Under the pieces are notes generated by a model. It searched no databases and was not told where the DNA came from. It saw nothing but the letters and a program-made list of their open reading frames with translations. From Sphingopyxis sp. (GTDB lineage Bacteria; Pseudomonadota; Alphaproteobacteria; Sphingomonadales; Sphingomonadaceae): a stretch of DNA of 64,000 bases. The stretch is taken from positions 1 through 64,000 of the forward strand of contig NZ_JAOZVW010000040.1 of NCBI RefSeq assembly GCF_025869345.1, read 5' to 3'. Every line of letters begins with the position of its first letter. Within the stretch, counting starts at the first letter, position 1. Position numbers and translations under genes: made by a program. Positions 36,101 to 45,222 of this stretch are shown in pieces.

Positions 36101-36137
36101 AAAGAAATGGGCCGCGCGGCGGTTGCGGCACGGCCCA
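36101..36137 (-). terminator. Possible terminator of the DUF3617 gene
   Basis: On the minus strand TGGGCCG and CGGCCCA pair around a GC-rich loop and are followed by TTTCTTT. It lies about 95 bases past the stop of the DUF3617 gene and ahead of queC. Confidence 0.6.
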
Positions 36138-36231
36138 GTTCGGCATGAAGCCGTTAGGGAGAAGGACACACATCGGTGCGTCGCCTGTCCCGTTTAGCAG
36201 GGCGTGGTTAACAGGCCGTTACCGGCGCGGA

Positions 36232-36636
36232 TCAGCAGCCGCCGGTGCGCCGCGCCTCGATCGCCTGCGAGAAGGGGCGGCCTTCGGCGATCCCCTGGGT
36301 GTCGATCTGGACCAGCCGGTTCGTTTCGCTGCGGATCGTCGTGCGGCCGTGCCCGGCGCCCGGACAGGTGTAATGGACCGTCACCGAATTCGGCGTATCC
36401 TCGATGATATAGCGCGAGCAGTTCGCGCGCGGATGCTCGATCTGGATCATCCGGCGCGCGTCGCCGAGGCACATCGTCTGCAACACCGCATCCTTGCCGC
36501 GCTCGCGGAGTTGCCAACTGCCCTTTTCGAGCCGGTCGAGCATTGCGAGCGACGGCGTCTGCGCCGGAACCGCGGTCGCTACGGCAAGGCCGAGCGCCGC
36601 AACGGACGTTCTGAAAAGCGGGAAAAAGATCGCCAT
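36232..36636 (-). CDS. Secreted DUF3617-like protein
   Basis: A 134-residue periplasmic protein with a signal peptide (FFPLFRTSVAALGLAVATAVPAQ). The mature part begins with LEKGSWQLRERG and holds three or four cysteines (TMCLGDAR, ANCSRY, HYTCPGAGHGRTTIR, RRTGGC), likely in disulfides. The layout, with WxLRxR at the start and CxG later, matches small DUF3617 proteins. The start follows GGAAGGAAAT, which fixes it over upstream ATGs. Function unknown. Confidence 0.72.
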   Translation of the reverse strand: MAIFFPLFRTSVAALGLAVATAVPAQTPSLAMLDRLEKGSWQLRERGKDAVLQTMCLGDARRMIQIEHPRANCSRYIIEDTPNSVTVHYTCPGAGHGRTTIRSETNRLVQIDTQGIAEGRPFSQAIEARRTGGC

Positions 36637-36773
36637 ATTTCCTTCCATCTGGTCGTCCTTCATGGACGGAAATGCGACCCCATCAAGCAAGAGGTAGCAA
36701 GCCAGATGGTGGATTTCAACCGCTTGGCGCTGATTTGCCCCGTTTCACCGTCGGGATGACCCAAATGGTGGTG

Positions 36774-37697
36774 CTAAGCCGCCGAACCATGCGCGGCGAT
36801 CTCGTCGAGCGAGATGGGGAAGATGCGCGAGCAGAAGGCGCAGTCGACATTGACCAGCCCCGCCGCGTCGGCCATTTCGCCGCGCTCGGCTTCGGGAAAT
36901 TTCGACAGCACGCCGGCGAAATAATCGACGCTGCACCGGCAGCCGCGCGAGACGAAGCGGCCGGCCTCGACGCGCACTTCGTCCTCGTGGAACAGCCGCC
37001 ACGCCAGCGTCTCGAGCGAGGTCGCAGGGTCGGTCAGTTCCTCGCCCTTCAACGTCTCGGCGATCGTGCGCGCATGGTCCCACTCGGGATGGTCGTGGCG
37101 GACGTGCAGGCGATCGCGCCCGACCTCACCCTCAGGAAGATGCTGGAGCAGCAGGCCGCCCGCGACGCACCCCGCCTCCGCATCGTGGCGCGCGGCGAGC
37201 TTGATCAGGCTGGGGATCTGTTCCGACTGTTCGAAATAATGTTCGGCGGCGTCGCCGATCGACGCGCCTTCGAGCGGGACGATGCCCTGATAGCGCTCGG
37301 CGTTCGCCGCCTGGTCGAAGGTGATGGCAAGGAAGCCTTCGCCGAACAAGGCGAACAGGGTGGGATCGGTGCCCACCTCGGCCAGCCGCTCGGCATCGAA
37401 TTTCAGATAGCCGCGCAGTTCGCCGCCCTTGTAGTCGCAGACGAGCAGTTCGACGGGCCCGCCGCCGGTCTGCGCCTGCAAGGTGAGCTGGCTCTCCTCG
37501 CCTTTCAGCGTCGAGCCGAGCAACGCGGTCAGCACCAGCGCCTCGGCGAGCAGCTTTTCGGCGACGGGTGGGTAGCTGTGCGCCGCCATCACCGTGTTCA
37601 GCACGGGGCCGAGGCGGATCAGGCGCCCGCGCACATGGCGATCGGCGATCGTGAAGACCAAAGGCTGGTCGAACCAGGTTTCCGAAATCTCGCTCAC
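36774..37697 (-). CDS. hslO: Redox-regulated chaperone Hsp33
   Basis: A 307-residue holdase activated by oxidation. The N-terminal substrate-binding domain shows [19 protein letters not shown] and [12 protein letters not shown]. The C-terminal redox switch has four zinc-binding cysteines in [10 protein letters not shown] and [11 protein letters not shown], with the CxC and CxxC spacing expected. The start is the GTG that overlaps the argF stop (GTGA); a GTG six codons upstream also exists. It is the third gene of argD-argF-hslO, a common alphaproteobacterial order. Confidence 0.95.
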   Translation of the reverse strand: MSEISETWFDQPLVFTIADRHVRGRLIRLGPVLNTVMAAHSYPPVAEKLLAEALVLTALLGSTLKGEESQLTLQAQTGGGPVELLVCDYKGGELRGYLKFDAERLAEVGTDPTLFALFGEGFLAITFDQAANAERYQGIVPLEGASIGDAAEHYFEQSEQIPSLIKLAARHDAEAGCVAGGLLLQHLPEGEVGRDRLHVRHDHPEWDHARTIAETLKGEELTDPATSLETLAWRLFHEDEVRVEAGRFVSRGCRCSVDYFAGVLSKFPEAERGEMADAAGLVNVDCAFCSRIFPISLDEIAAHGSAA

Positions 37698-38617
37698 AAC
37701 CTGCCGAGCGCCCACAGCAGGACCGATTTCTGCGCATGAACGCGGTTCTCGGCCTCGTCCCAGACGCGCGACTGCTGGCCGTCGATCACCGCGTCGACGA
37801 CCTCCTCACCGCGATGTGCGGGCAGGCAATGGAGAAAGAGCGCGTCGCTTTTCGCCGCGCCCATCAATCGCTCGTCGACCTGATAGGGCGCCATCGCCGC
37901 GAGCTTGTTGTGCGCATGGTCCTGCCCCATCGACACCCAGGTGTCGGTGACGACGAGGTCGGCGCCGGCGACCGCTTCGCGCGCATCGCGGACGATGTCG
38001 ATGCGCGCACCGCGCGACCGCGCCGCCGCGACGAAACCCGCGTCGGGTTCATAACCCTGCGGCACCCCGGCGCGAACATTGAAGCCGAACAGCCCCGCCG
38101 CCTCGATCAGCGAGGCGAGGACGTTGTTGCCGTCGCCGAGCCATGCAAGCTCCAGCCCCGGCAGCGCCTTGCCGCTCTCGACGATCGTCAGCAGGTCAGC
38201 GACGATCTGGCACGGGTGCGACAGGTCGGTCAGCCCGTTGATCACCGGAACGTCGGCGTGGGCGGCCAGTTCCTCGATCTTGTCATGATGATCGGTGCGG
38301 ATCATGATCGCGTCGGCATAGCGCGACAGCACGCGCGCGGTGTCGGCGATCGTCTCGCCGCGGCCGAGTTGGCTCGTCCCGGCGTCGAGGATCATCGGCA
38401 CCCCGCCCAATTGACGGATCGCGAGGTCGAACGAGCAGCGCGTGCGCGTCGAATTTTTCTCGAACACCATCGCCAGCACATGATCGGCGAGCGGCTTGTC
38501 GGCGTCGGGCCGCGCCTTCGGCCAGCCCGCGCGCGCCGCCTTGCGGTCGATCGCATCGGCGAGCATCGCCGCGACGGCGTCCCCGCCCGCGTCGGACAGG
38601 TTCAGGAAATTGGGCAT
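37694..38617 (-). CDS. argF: Ornithine carbamoyltransferase
   Basis: A 307-residue trimeric enzyme of arginine synthesis that makes citrulline. It carries the carbamoyl-phosphate motif [39 protein letters not shown], the ornithine-binding DTWVSMGQ, and [13 protein letters not shown]. The start codon shares a base with the argD stop (TGATG), which sets it at MPNFLNLSD. It is full length. Confidence 0.98.
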   Translation of the reverse strand: MPNFLNLSDAGGDAVAAMLADAIDRKAARAGWPKARPDADKPLADHVLAMVFEKNSTRTRCSFDLAIRQLGGVPMILDAGTSQLGRGETIADTARVLSRYADAIMIRTDHHDKIEELAAHADVPVINGLTDLSHPCQIVADLLTIVESGKALPGLELAWLGDGNNVLASLIEAAGLFGFNVRAGVPQGYEPDAGFVAAARSRGARIDIVRDAREAVAGADLVVTDTWVSMGQDHAHNKLAAMAPYQVDERLMGAAKSDALFLHCLPAHRGEEVVDAVIDGQQSRVWDEAENRVHAQKSVLLWALGRL

Positions 38618-39804
38618 CAGGCGTCCGGCGGCGTATAGCTCGCCGCCCCCGCCGACAATTTCTCGATACACTCGTCGATATGGCCCTGCTCGATGTTGAG
38701 CGGCGGCAGGATGCGGATGACATTGTCGCCCGCCGCCACCGTCAGCAGCCCATGATGGTCGCGCAGGTGCGCAACGAAGGCGCGGCTGTCGGACTTCATC
38801 TTGACGCCGAGCATCAGTCCCATGCCGCGCACGCTTTCGAACAGCGTGTCGTGGTTCGGGATCAGTTGTTCGAGCGCGCCGCGCAGCCGTTCGCCGGTCG
38901 TCCGGACCTGCTCGAGAAAGCCGTCTTCCAGGATCACGTCAAACACCGCCTGCCCCGCCGCCATCGCGAGCGGGTTGCCGCCATAGGTCGAACCGTGGGT
39001 GCCGATCGTCATGCCGCGCGCCGCCTTTTCGGTCGCGAGGCAGGCGCCCATCGGGAAACCGCCGCCGATGCCCTTCGCGCTGGCAAGAATGTCGGGCGCC
39101 AGGCCGTATTGTTCATAGGCATAGAGCGAGCCGGTGCGCGCGACACCGCACTGGACCTCGTCGAAGATCAGCATCAGGTCGCGCTCGTTGCAGATGTCGC
39201 GCAGGCCCTGAAGGAAGGGCTGCGACGCGGGGCGGATGCCGCCCTCACCCTGCACCGGCTCGACAAGGAAACCCGCGGTGCTGTCGTCGACCAGATCGAG
39301 CGCGGCGTTGAGATCGTCGAAGGGCGCATAGGCGAAGCCGGGGAGCAGCGGATCGAAGCCCTTGCGCAGCTTTTCCTGATTGGTCGCCGAGATGGTGCCG
39401 AGGGTGCGGCCGTGGAAGGCGTTGTTGAAGGTGATGAGCGTATGCTTGTGGGCATTGCCCGCGCTCGAATGATAGGCGCGCGCGGTCTTGATCGCGCATT
39501 CGACCGCCTCGGCGCCCGAATTGGTGAAGAACACCGTGTCAGCGAAGGTGTTGTCGACGAGCCGCTGCGCGAACGCCTCACCCTGCGGGCTGCCGTAGAG
39601 GTTCGACACATGGATCAGCGTCGCGGCCTGATCCTGGATCGCCTGGGTCAGGTGCGGGTGACCGTGGCCGAGCAGATTGACCGCGATGCCGCTCGCAAAG
39701 TCGAGATAGCGTTCGCCGCGCTCGCCGATCAGATAGGCCCCTTCGCCTCGCACCGGACGCACGGCGCACCGGGGGTAAACGGGCATCAGCGGCGTGATCG
39801 ACAT
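38617..39804 (-). CDS. argD: Acetylornithine/succinyldiaminopimelate aminotransferase
   Basis: A 395-residue class III PLP aminotransferase in arginine synthesis (N-acetylornithine), often also acting in lysine synthesis. It shows [45 protein letters not shown], the cofactor lysine in [15 protein letters not shown], and [12 protein letters not shown]. The start was set at [10 protein letters not shown] because AAAGG lies eight bases upstream. A promoter and a terminator-like hairpin lie just before it, so expression may be attenuated. It heads argD-argF-hslO. Confidence 0.97.
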   Translation of the reverse strand: MSITPLMPVYPRCAVRPVRGEGAYLIGERGERYLDFASGIAVNLLGHGHPHLTQAIQDQAATLIHVSNLYGSPQGEAFAQRLVDNTFADTVFFTNSGAEAVECAIKTARAYHSSAGNAHKHTLITFNNAFHGRTLGTISATNQEKLRKGFDPLLPGFAYAPFDDLNAALDLVDDSTAGFLVEPVQGEGGIRPASQPFLQGLRDICNERDLMLIFDEVQCGVARTGSLYAYEQYGLAPDILASAKGIGGGFPMGACLATEKAARGMTIGTHGSTYGGNPLAMAAGQAVFDVILEDGFLEQVRTTGERLRGALEQLIPNHDTLFESVRGMGLMLGVKMKSDSRAFVAHLRDHHGLLTVAAGDNVIRILPPLNIEQGHIDECIEKLSAGAASYTPPDA

Positions 39805-39833
39805 GTCAGGCACCTTTCCGTGAGGAACAAAGG

Positions 39834-39860
39834 AAAAAGGCGACCCCGGATGGGCCGCCC
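39834..39860 (-). terminator. Terminator-like hairpin in the argD leader
   Basis: On the minus strand GGCGGCCC and GGGTCGCC pair (one G-U pair) around ATCCG and are followed by TTTTT. It lies between a promoter-like pair and the argD start. A competing upstream hairpin GCCC-GAACAA-GGGC would use part of the same left arm, so the two cannot form together. This is the layout of an attenuator; it could also simply end the transcript of the LLM oxidoreductase gene. Confidence 0.55.
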
Positions 39861-39874
39861 TTGTTCGGGCCGTC

Positions 39875-39904
39875 CCTATACTGCCGCGGCCGGAGCCGCG
39901 TCAA
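39875..39904 (-). promoter_or_regulatory. Possible sigma-70 promoter for argD
   Basis: On the minus strand TTGACG, an 18-base spacer and TATAGG lie about 70 bases before the argD start. Transcription would start roughly 10 bases upstream of the terminator-like hairpin. Confidence 0.5.
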
Positions 39905-39940
39905 CATGGGGGTGCTACGATGATCCGGACCTAGCCCAAG

Positions 39941-40050
39941 CCGATTCCCCGAGCGAAGCCGAGGGGCTCGTTCGAGCGTAGCGAGAACCCGCAGCGTCGC
40001 CGCCTCGACTTCGCTCGGCAAAGCCCCTCGGCTTCGCTCGGGGAATCGGG
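39941..40050. repeat. Palindromic intergenic repeat, family C (complete)
   Basis: Outer arms CCGATTCCCCGAGCGAAGCC... and the inverted GGCTTCGCTCGGGGAATCGG enclose a second arm pair (TCGAGCGTAGCGAGAAC and CTCGACTTCGCTCGGC). It lies directly after the LLM oxidoreductase stop codon. It is the reference copy for the partial copy at 5411 and the in-frame copy at 5772. Confidence 0.92.
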
Positions 40051-40061
40051 GCATATCTTGA

Positions 40062-41048
40062 TCAGAGCGCCCTCGCCGCCTCCATCGCGAGCGCGACCGA
40101 GCGTTTGCGCGCATCATGGTCGTACATCGATGAGGCGATGATGACCTCATCGACGCTGGTGCGCGCCTGAAACGCCTTGAGCCCCGCGGCGACGTCCTCG
40201 ACGGTGCCGACCGCCGAGCATTGCAGCACATGGTCGAGGATCGCGCGCGCATTGGGCGGCAGGCTGTCTTTGTAGCCCGCGAGCGGCGGCTTCATCTTGC
40301 CCGGATTGCCGGTGCGCAGCGCGACGAACGCCTGCTGCTGCGACGAGGCGAGCAGTTCGGCCTCCTCGCGCGTATCGGCGGCGAAGACGTTGAACGCCGC
40401 GGCGGCGTAAGGCTCGGCAAGCTGCTCCGACGGCTTGAACTGGCGGCGATAGATGTCGAGCGCCTCGTCGAGCGCGTCGGGCGCGAAATGGCTAGCGAAA
40501 GCGTAGGGCAGCCCCAGCATCGCCGCGAGCTGCGCCCCGAACAGGCTCGATCCCAAGATCCAGAGCGGAACCTTCGCCCCCTCGCCCGGCACCGCGCGGA
40601 TGCCGAGCCGGTCGTCGCCCGCCAGAAAGGCCTGCAGTTCGACGACATCCTGCGGAAACTGCCGCTCGTCGCTCGCGAGGTTGCGGCGCAGCGCCCGCGC
40701 GACGACGCCGTCCGAGCCGGGCGCACGACCAAGGCCGAGATCGACGCGGCCGGGGAACAAGGCCTCCAACGTCCCGAACTGCTCGGCGATCACCATCGGC
40801 GCATGGTTCGGCAGCATGATCCCGCCCGCGCCGATGCGGATGGTGGAGGTCGCCTGCCCGATATGCCCGAGCACGACCGAGGTCGCGGCGCTCGCGATCC
40901 CGGCCATGCCGTGATGCTCGGCGACCCAGTACCGCTCATAGCCTAATGCCTCGGCATGGCGCGCAAGATCGGCGGCGTTGGCGAGCGATTGCGAGATCGT
41001 GCCCGTGTCGGTCACGGGGACGAGGTCGAGGAAGGAGAGTTTCACCAT
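40062..41048 (-). CDS. LLM-class flavin-dependent oxidoreductase (luciferase-like)
   Basis: A 328-residue TIM-barrel flavin enzyme of the bacterial-luciferase superfamily. It begins [16 protein letters not shown] and shows [64 protein letters not shown], and [14 protein letters not shown], the layout of the 'MsnO8/LLM' group. Such proteins oxidise small organic substrates with FMNH2. The substrate is unknown. It ends 11 bases before a family C repeat. Confidence 0.9.
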   Translation of the reverse strand: MVKLSFLDLVPVTDTGTISQSLANAADLARHAEALGYERYWVAEHHGMAGIASAATSVVLGHIGQATSTIRIGAGGIMLPNHAPMVIAEQFGTLEALFPGRVDLGLGRAPGSDGVVARALRRNLASDERQFPQDVVELQAFLAGDDRLGIRAVPGEGAKVPLWILGSSLFGAQLAAMLGLPYAFASHFAPDALDEALDIYRRQFKPSEQLAEPYAAAAFNVFAADTREEAELLASSQQQAFVALRTGNPGKMKPPLAGYKDSLPPNARAILDHVLQCSAVGTVEDVAAGLKAFQARTSVDEVIIASSMYDHDARKRSVALAMEAARAL

Positions 41049-41091
41049 GCAACTGATATGCGGTTTGGAAGCCGCCGGTTCAACATCCCTT

Positions 41092-41176
41092 CGTCATTGC
41101 GAGCGAAGCGAAGCAATCCAGAGCGGTTTACGCGGGCTCTGGATTGCCGCGTCGCCTCCGGCTCCTCGCAATGACG
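41092..41176. repeat. Palindromic intergenic repeat, family B
   Basis: Ends CGTCATTGCGAGCGAAGCGA and CTCGCAATGACG, with AAGCAATCCAGAGCGGTTTA in the left half and CTGGATTGCCGCGTCG to the right. It lies between the 5' end of the LLM gene and the 3' end of the Lrp gene. Confidence 0.92.
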
Positions 41177-41189
41177 ATCGGATATGGTG

Positions 41190-41642
41190 CTACGCCCGCT
41201 CGTCCTTCGGCGAATCCATCAGCACATAGGTGGTGATCGAATGCACCTGCGGCAGCACGCCGAGCACCTCGGTATGGAAATGCTTGTAGGCCGCCAGATC
41301 CGCCGTCTCGACGCGGAGGAGATATTCGATCGTCCCGGTGATATTGTGGCATTCGCGCACCTCGGGCGCTTCGGCCATCGCCGCCTCGAACCCCGCCTGC
41401 GATTTCTTGGTGTGCGACGACAGGCCCACGGTCACATAGGCGAGGAAGGTCAGGCCGCGCTTCGCGGGATCGATCACCGCGCGATAGCCCTTGATCACGC
41501 CGCTGCGTTCGAGTTCCTGCACCCGGCGCAGACAGGCCGAGGGCGACAGGCCGACGCGATCGGCCAGCTCGATGTTCGAGATTCGCCCGTCGCGCGACAA
41601 TTCCTGCAATATATTGCGGCTTATCGCGTCAATTTTGCTCAT
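41190..41642 (-). CDS. Lrp/AsnC family transcriptional regulator
   Basis: A 150-residue regulator. The N-terminal helix-turn-helix is seen in LQELSRDGRISNIELADRVGLSPSACLRRV, followed by the ligand-binding RAM domain (LTFLAYVTVGLSSH, EVRECHNITGTIEYLLRVET, LPQVHSITTYVLM). It is divergent from a LysE exporter gene with 72 bases between them, an arrangement in which such regulators usually control the exporter in response to an amino acid. An ATG four codons upstream is a possible start. Confidence 0.93.
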   Translation of the reverse strand: MSKIDAISRNILQELSRDGRISNIELADRVGLSPSACLRRVQELERSGVIKGYRAVIDPAKRGLTFLAYVTVGLSSHTKKSQAGFEAAMAEAPEVRECHNITGTIEYLLRVETADLAAYKHFHTEVLGVLPQVHSITTYVLMDSPKDERA

Positions 41643-41714
41643 AGGTTGCATCATATACAGAATTTCGGTTCAACTTTGCAATCCGGCGTTCTGAAAGCCC
41701 GATATATTGCGTGC

Positions 41715-42305
41715 ATGGAACAAACCGCCCTCGCCGCGCTGTCCGCCTTCGCCGTCGCCACCTCGATCACGCCGGGGCCGAACAATATGATGCTGATGGC
41801 ATCGGGGGCCAATTTCGGCCTGCGCCGTACCGTGCCGCACGCGCTCGGCGTCGGGATCGGCTTCACGCTGATGATCGTGCTCGTCGGCGTCGGGCTGATG
41901 GAATTGTTCGACCTGTTTCCCGTTCTCAACACCGTGCTCAAGCTGGTCAGCATCGTCTATATGCTCTGGCTCGCGTGGAAGATCGCGAATGCCGCCGCGC
42001 CGAGCGATGGCGAGCACCCGCAAGGCACGCCGATGAGCTTCTTTCAGGCGGTGCTGTTCCAGTGGGTCAACCCCAAGGCCTGGTCGATGGCGCTGACCGC
42101 GATCGCGCTCTATGCGCCCGACCGCAATCTGGCCGCGGTGCTGCTCGTCGCGCTCGTCTTCGGAATCATCAACCTTCCCTCGACCAGCCTGTGGGCGGTG
42201 ATGGGGGTGTCGCTGCGCGGCTGGCTGTCGAGTCCGGGGCGGCTGCGCGCCTTCAACTGGACGATGGCGGCGCTGCTGGTGGGGTCGCTCGCGCTGCTTC
42301 TCTGA
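41715..42305 (+). CDS. LysE family amino-acid exporter
   Basis: A 196-residue inner-membrane protein with about six helices. The family signature near the N-terminus is SITPGPNNMMLMASGANFG; the central QAVLFQWVNPKAWSMALTAI with its NPK motif is also typical. It is probably controlled by the divergent Lrp regulator. Members export lysine, threonine, homoserine lactones or cysteine; the substrate cannot be set from sequence. Confidence 0.93.
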   Translation: MEQTALAALSAFAVATSITPGPNNMMLMASGANFGLRRTVPHALGVGIGFTLMIVLVGVGLMELFDLFPVLNTVLKLVSIVYMLWLAWKIANAAAPSDGEHPQGTPMSFFQAVLFQWVNPKAWSMALTAIALYAPDRNLAAVLLVALVFGIINLPSTSLWAVMGVSLRGWLSSPGRLRAFNWTMAALLVGSLALLL

Positions 42306-42315
42306 CCCGATTGCA

Positions 42316-42334
42316 AGGTTGCGGATCGCAACCT
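42316..42334. promoter_or_regulatory. Palindrome upstream of the aldo/keto reductase gene
   Basis: Arms AGGTTGCG and CGCAACCT with the centre GAT form a perfect 19-base dyad, 34 bases before the reductase start codon. The size and place suit an operator for a dimeric regulator such as MerR, TetR or LysR types. No regulator gene is adjacent on that side. Confidence 0.5.
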
Positions 42335-42368
42335 AAAGACGGCGCTCCCCCTACTGGAGAAGAGAGCC

Positions 42369-43385
42369 ATGCAAAGCCGCCGCCTCGGAAAAAGCGCCAT
42401 CCACGTCTCCGACATCTGCATGGGGACGATGACGTTCGGCAGCCAGACCGACGAGGCGGAAGCGCATCGCATCCTCGACCGCTGTTTCGACGAGGGGATC
42501 GATTTCTACGACACCGCGGAGGGCTATCCGGTGCCGCCCGACACCAAATGGGTCGGCCGCACCGAAGAGATCGTCGGGCGCTGGCTGAAGACCAAGAACC
42601 GCGATGCGATCATCCTCGCGACCAAGGTGTCGGGGCCGAGCCATCTCTGGTTCAAATCGCCGTGCCGCGGCGGGATGACGGCGCTCGACCGTCACAACAT
42701 CCGCAGCGCGATCGAGGGCAGCCTGACGCGGCTGCAAACCGACTATGTCGACCTCTATCAAACCCACTGGCCAGACCCCGACGCGCCCTATGACGAGATG
42801 ATGGACGCGCTCGACGAACTGGTGCGCGAGGGCAAGGTGCGCATCCTCGGCTGCTCGAACGAGACGAGCTGGGGGCTGATGAAATCGCTCGCCGCGTCGG
42901 AGCGGCTGGGCGTCGCGCGCCACCACACGATCCAGAATAATTTCAGCCTCAACAACCGCCGCTTCGAGGATGAACTGGCGCAGGTCTGCCGGCAGGAAGG
43001 CGTCAGCCTGATCCCTTATTCGCCGCTCGCCGGCGGGGTCTTGTCGGGCAAATATCAGGACGGCGCCCGGCCCAAGGGCGCGCGCTTCTCGCGCTATCTC
43101 GCGATGGAGGGCCGGCAGGCGGCGATGGGGCAGCGCTTCGTCAACGAGCGGAGCCTCGCCGCGACCGCGCGCTATCTGGCGATCGCCGAAGAGCATGGCC
43201 TGCATCCGGTGACGATGGCGACCGCCTGGTCGAAGCAGCACGACTTCGTCGCCTCGACGATCGTCGGGGTGAGCGCTTACGATCAGGTCGAGCCGATCCT
43301 CGCCGCGAAGGAACTGGTGCTCGGCGACGATCTGATGAAGGCGCTGCACAGGGTAGGCAGGGACATCCTCTATCCGATGGGCTGA
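42369..43385 (+). CDS. Aldo/keto reductase
   Basis: A 338-residue NADPH-dependent TIM-barrel reductase, of the group related to Tas and YajO/NDP-hexose ketoreductases. The catalytic Asp-Tyr pair is in GIDFYDTAEGYP, the lysine in LATKVSGPS, and the histidine in YVDLYQTHWPDPDAPYD. The cofactor segment near the end is STIVGVSAYDQVEPIL. GGAGAAGAG precedes the ATG. The C-terminal 16 bases overlap the end of the convergent next gene. Substrate unknown. Confidence 0.92.
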   Translation: MQSRRLGKSAIHVSDICMGTMTFGSQTDEAEAHRILDRCFDEGIDFYDTAEGYPVPPDTKWVGRTEEIVGRWLKTKNRDAIILATKVSGPSHLWFKSPCRGGMTALDRHNIRSAIEGSLTRLQTDYVDLYQTHWPDPDAPYDEMMDALDELVREGKVRILGCSNETSWGLMKSLAASERLGVARHHTIQNNFSLNNRRFEDELAQVCRQEGVSLIPYSPLAGGVLSGKYQDGARPKGARFSRYLAMEGRQAAMGQRFVNERSLAATARYLAIAEEHGLHPVTMATAWSKQHDFVASTIVGVSAYDQVEPILAAKELVLGDDLMKALHRVGRDILYPMG

Positions 43386-43951
43386 CCGATCCGGCGGAGC
43401 GTCGGCCATTCGAGGACGAGCGCTTCTCCGATCTTCAGGCCTCGCCACGCCTTCGACACCGCGTCGAAGGCTGCGAATATATCCGCCTGTCTTGCGTCGA
43501 GCCGCGCGCGCTCTTCATCGCCGAGTGTGGCCCGCGTCCGTGCCGCCTCGCCGAGCGCTGCCTGCTGCGCCGCACTGTCGGCGCGCGTCCGGCTGCGCCA
43601 GCCGATATCGAACAGGAAGGCCGCGAGCTCGGACAGCTCGCCTTCGCGTCCTTGCGCCTTGATCAGCGCGGCGCCCTTCGCAGCCTGTTTGCGTGCTGCG
43701 CGGCGATGGCTTCTGGCGTCGGCCCCTTCCGGCCCACCGATGTGGAACGAGCCGGCATTGCCGCCCGCCGCAATCTGTCCGAACACACCGTTCTTCAGCC
43801 CAAGAACCGCCTCGACGACGAAATGCACCATATCGTGCGGCAAGTCGGGATCGAAGCCCGGTGCCGGATCCATCACCAGCATCGGCCCCGACGGGCGCTC
43901 GATCCGCATCGCATAGCGCCGCGCGCCCGACCGGATGAAATGCACCTTCAT
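43370..43951 (-). CDS. Conserved hypothetical protein
   Basis: A 193-residue soluble protein with no recognised domain. It starts MKVHFIRSGARRYAMRIERP, has an HDMVHFVVEAVLGLKNGVFG segment in the first third (a histidine-rich helix of the kind seen in metal sites), and a long charged, probably helical C-terminal half. It is 16 bases from the dienelactone hydrolase gene upstream, in the same direction, so the two are likely co-transcribed. Confidence 0.7.
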   Translation of the reverse strand: MKVHFIRSGARRYAMRIERPSGPMLVMDPAPGFDPDLPHDMVHFVVEAVLGLKNGVFGQIAAGGNAGSFHIGGPEGADARSHRRAARKQAAKGAALIKAQGREGELSELAAFLFDIGWRSRTRADSAAQQAALGEAARTRATLGDEERARLDARQADIFAAFDAVSKAWRGLKIGEALVLEWPTLRRIGQPIG

Positions 43952-43967
43952 CGCAGCATCGGCGGCA

Positions 43968-44837
43968 TCAGAGACTCGCCTTGAACAATTCGAGCATCCG
44001 TCCCCACGCCTTCTCCGCTGCCGCCTCGTTATAGGCGCGGCCGTCGGGCGGGCACCAGCCGTGCATCGCGCCCTTGTAGACCTCGACCTCGTGCCATTCC
44101 GGGCGCGGGCCGAGCGCGGTTTTGAGCCGGTTCTTCTCTTCGGGGTCCTTTTGGTCGTCATTGTCGGCGATGGCGAACAGATAGCCCGCCTGCGTTTCGG
44201 GAATCAGCAGATGCGGGCTGTCGGGCTTGTCGGTGCCGACCGACGCGCCGTGGAAGCTCGCCGCTGCCTTGACCCGCGTCGGGCTGAGCGCCGCGGTATA
44301 GATGACCATCGGCCCGCCCATGCAATAGCCCGCGGTGCCGAGCCCCTTCGCGGTATCGACCTCGGCCTGCGCGTCGAGGAAGGCGAGATGCGCTTTGGCG
44401 TCGGTCTGCACGAGCGTGCGGTTCAGTTGCTTGAGGTAGCCGAACAGCGTCTCGCGCACCCCCGGATCGTCGAAGTCATGCCCGGCATGGACGACCGGCG
44501 CCTTGGCCCAGCGATAAAAGGGATTCACGCACAGCACGGCATAGCCCTCGCCCGCCAGCCGCTCGGCCATCTGGCGAAAGGCAGGGCGCAGGCCGCGAAT
44601 ATCGGGCCAGATCAGCACGCCGGGATGCTTGCCCTCGGCCGGCGCGACGAACCAGGCGTCGACGGTCCCGTCGGCAGTCTTGATCTCCACGTCGCGTCCC
44701 TTGACCGGCCCGGCGGCGCAGGCCGCGGCGGGCAGGATCGAGGCAATCGCGCCCGCACCGACCAGCGCCCCGAAATCGCGGCGGCGGACGGGGATGCCGG
44801 CGCGGTCCAGATCGGCTTCGGTGATGTCGTCGCACAT
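43968..44837 (-). CDS. Exported dienelactone hydrolase family protein
   Basis: A 289-residue alpha/beta hydrolase. The N-terminus VRRRDFGALVGAGAIASIL followed by AAACAAG looks like a Tat-type signal. The catalytic cysteine is in GYCMGGPM, the aspartate probably in ADNDDQKDP, and the histidine in GAMHGWCPP. Cytoplasmic family members open dienelactones in chlorocatechol breakdown; an exported version must have another ester substrate. The ATG follows GAGGAGAAAGCCC. Confidence 0.88.
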   Translation of the reverse strand: MCDDITEADLDRAGIPVRRRDFGALVGAGAIASILPAAACAAGPVKGRDVEIKTADGTVDAWFVAPAEGKHPGVLIWPDIRGLRPAFRQMAERLAGEGYAVLCVNPFYRWAKAPVVHAGHDFDDPGVRETLFGYLKQLNRTLVQTDAKAHLAFLDAQAEVDTAKGLGTAGYCMGGPMVIYTAALSPTRVKAAASFHGASVGTDKPDSPHLLIPETQAGYLFAIADNDDQKDPEEKNRLKTALGPRPEWHEVEVYKGAMHGWCPPDGRAYNEAAAEKAWGRMLELFKASL

Positions 44838-45222
44838 GGGCTTTCTCCTCTTTCCGGCATCGATACGCAGCGGAATGCCAAAGGCTGCGGCCGCGAAAGG
44901 CGATTCTCTGCGCGTGGCGAGAAACCGCGCAACTCCACGCTGAAAATGCGGGAGCGAAGCCGATGCCTATGAACCCAGCTAAGCACGGCCGGGCCTAATA
45001 GGAAAGGCCTTCTCCTCCTCTCCCCGTCATCCCGCAAACTCTCCCCGTCATCCCCGCGAAGACGGGGATTCAGCTTGCTTGTTGTCCCGCCTTCTTCGCG
45101 CCTTTGCGCCTTTGCGTGAGATTTTCAAAAGACTCACGCAAAGGCGCAAAGGCGCGAAGACAATAAGCGGGATCCCCGCCTTCGCGGGGATGACGGGGAA
45201 GAAACGGGGACGACGAAGGAGG
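44838..45222. other. Intergenic region filled by nested palindromes
   Basis: This 385-base gap has no convincing gene. Its first 180 bases hold the dienelactone hydrolase ribosome-binding site and presumably its promoter. The rest is mostly inverted-repeat sequence (45043-45198), with an extra partial CCCCGTCATCCC copy at 45023-45034. Confidence 0.75.
45043..45198. repeat. Nested inverted repeats
   Basis: The outer arms (45043-45069 and 45172-45198) are inverted copies with one mismatch and begin CCCCGTCATCCCCGCG. Inside them a second, unrelated pair (45094-45120 and 45133-45159) is perfect over 27 bases and consists of CGCCTTTG units repeated twice (CTTCGCGCCTTTGCGCC...). The inner loop is only 12 bases. 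It looks like one element inserted into another. Confidence 0.92.

Noticed and set aside
41655-41714. CAGAA...TTCTG dyad between the Lrp and LysE genes as an Lrp operator
   Set aside because: The arms are only five bases and 27 bases apart; Lrp sites are too loose to call from this.
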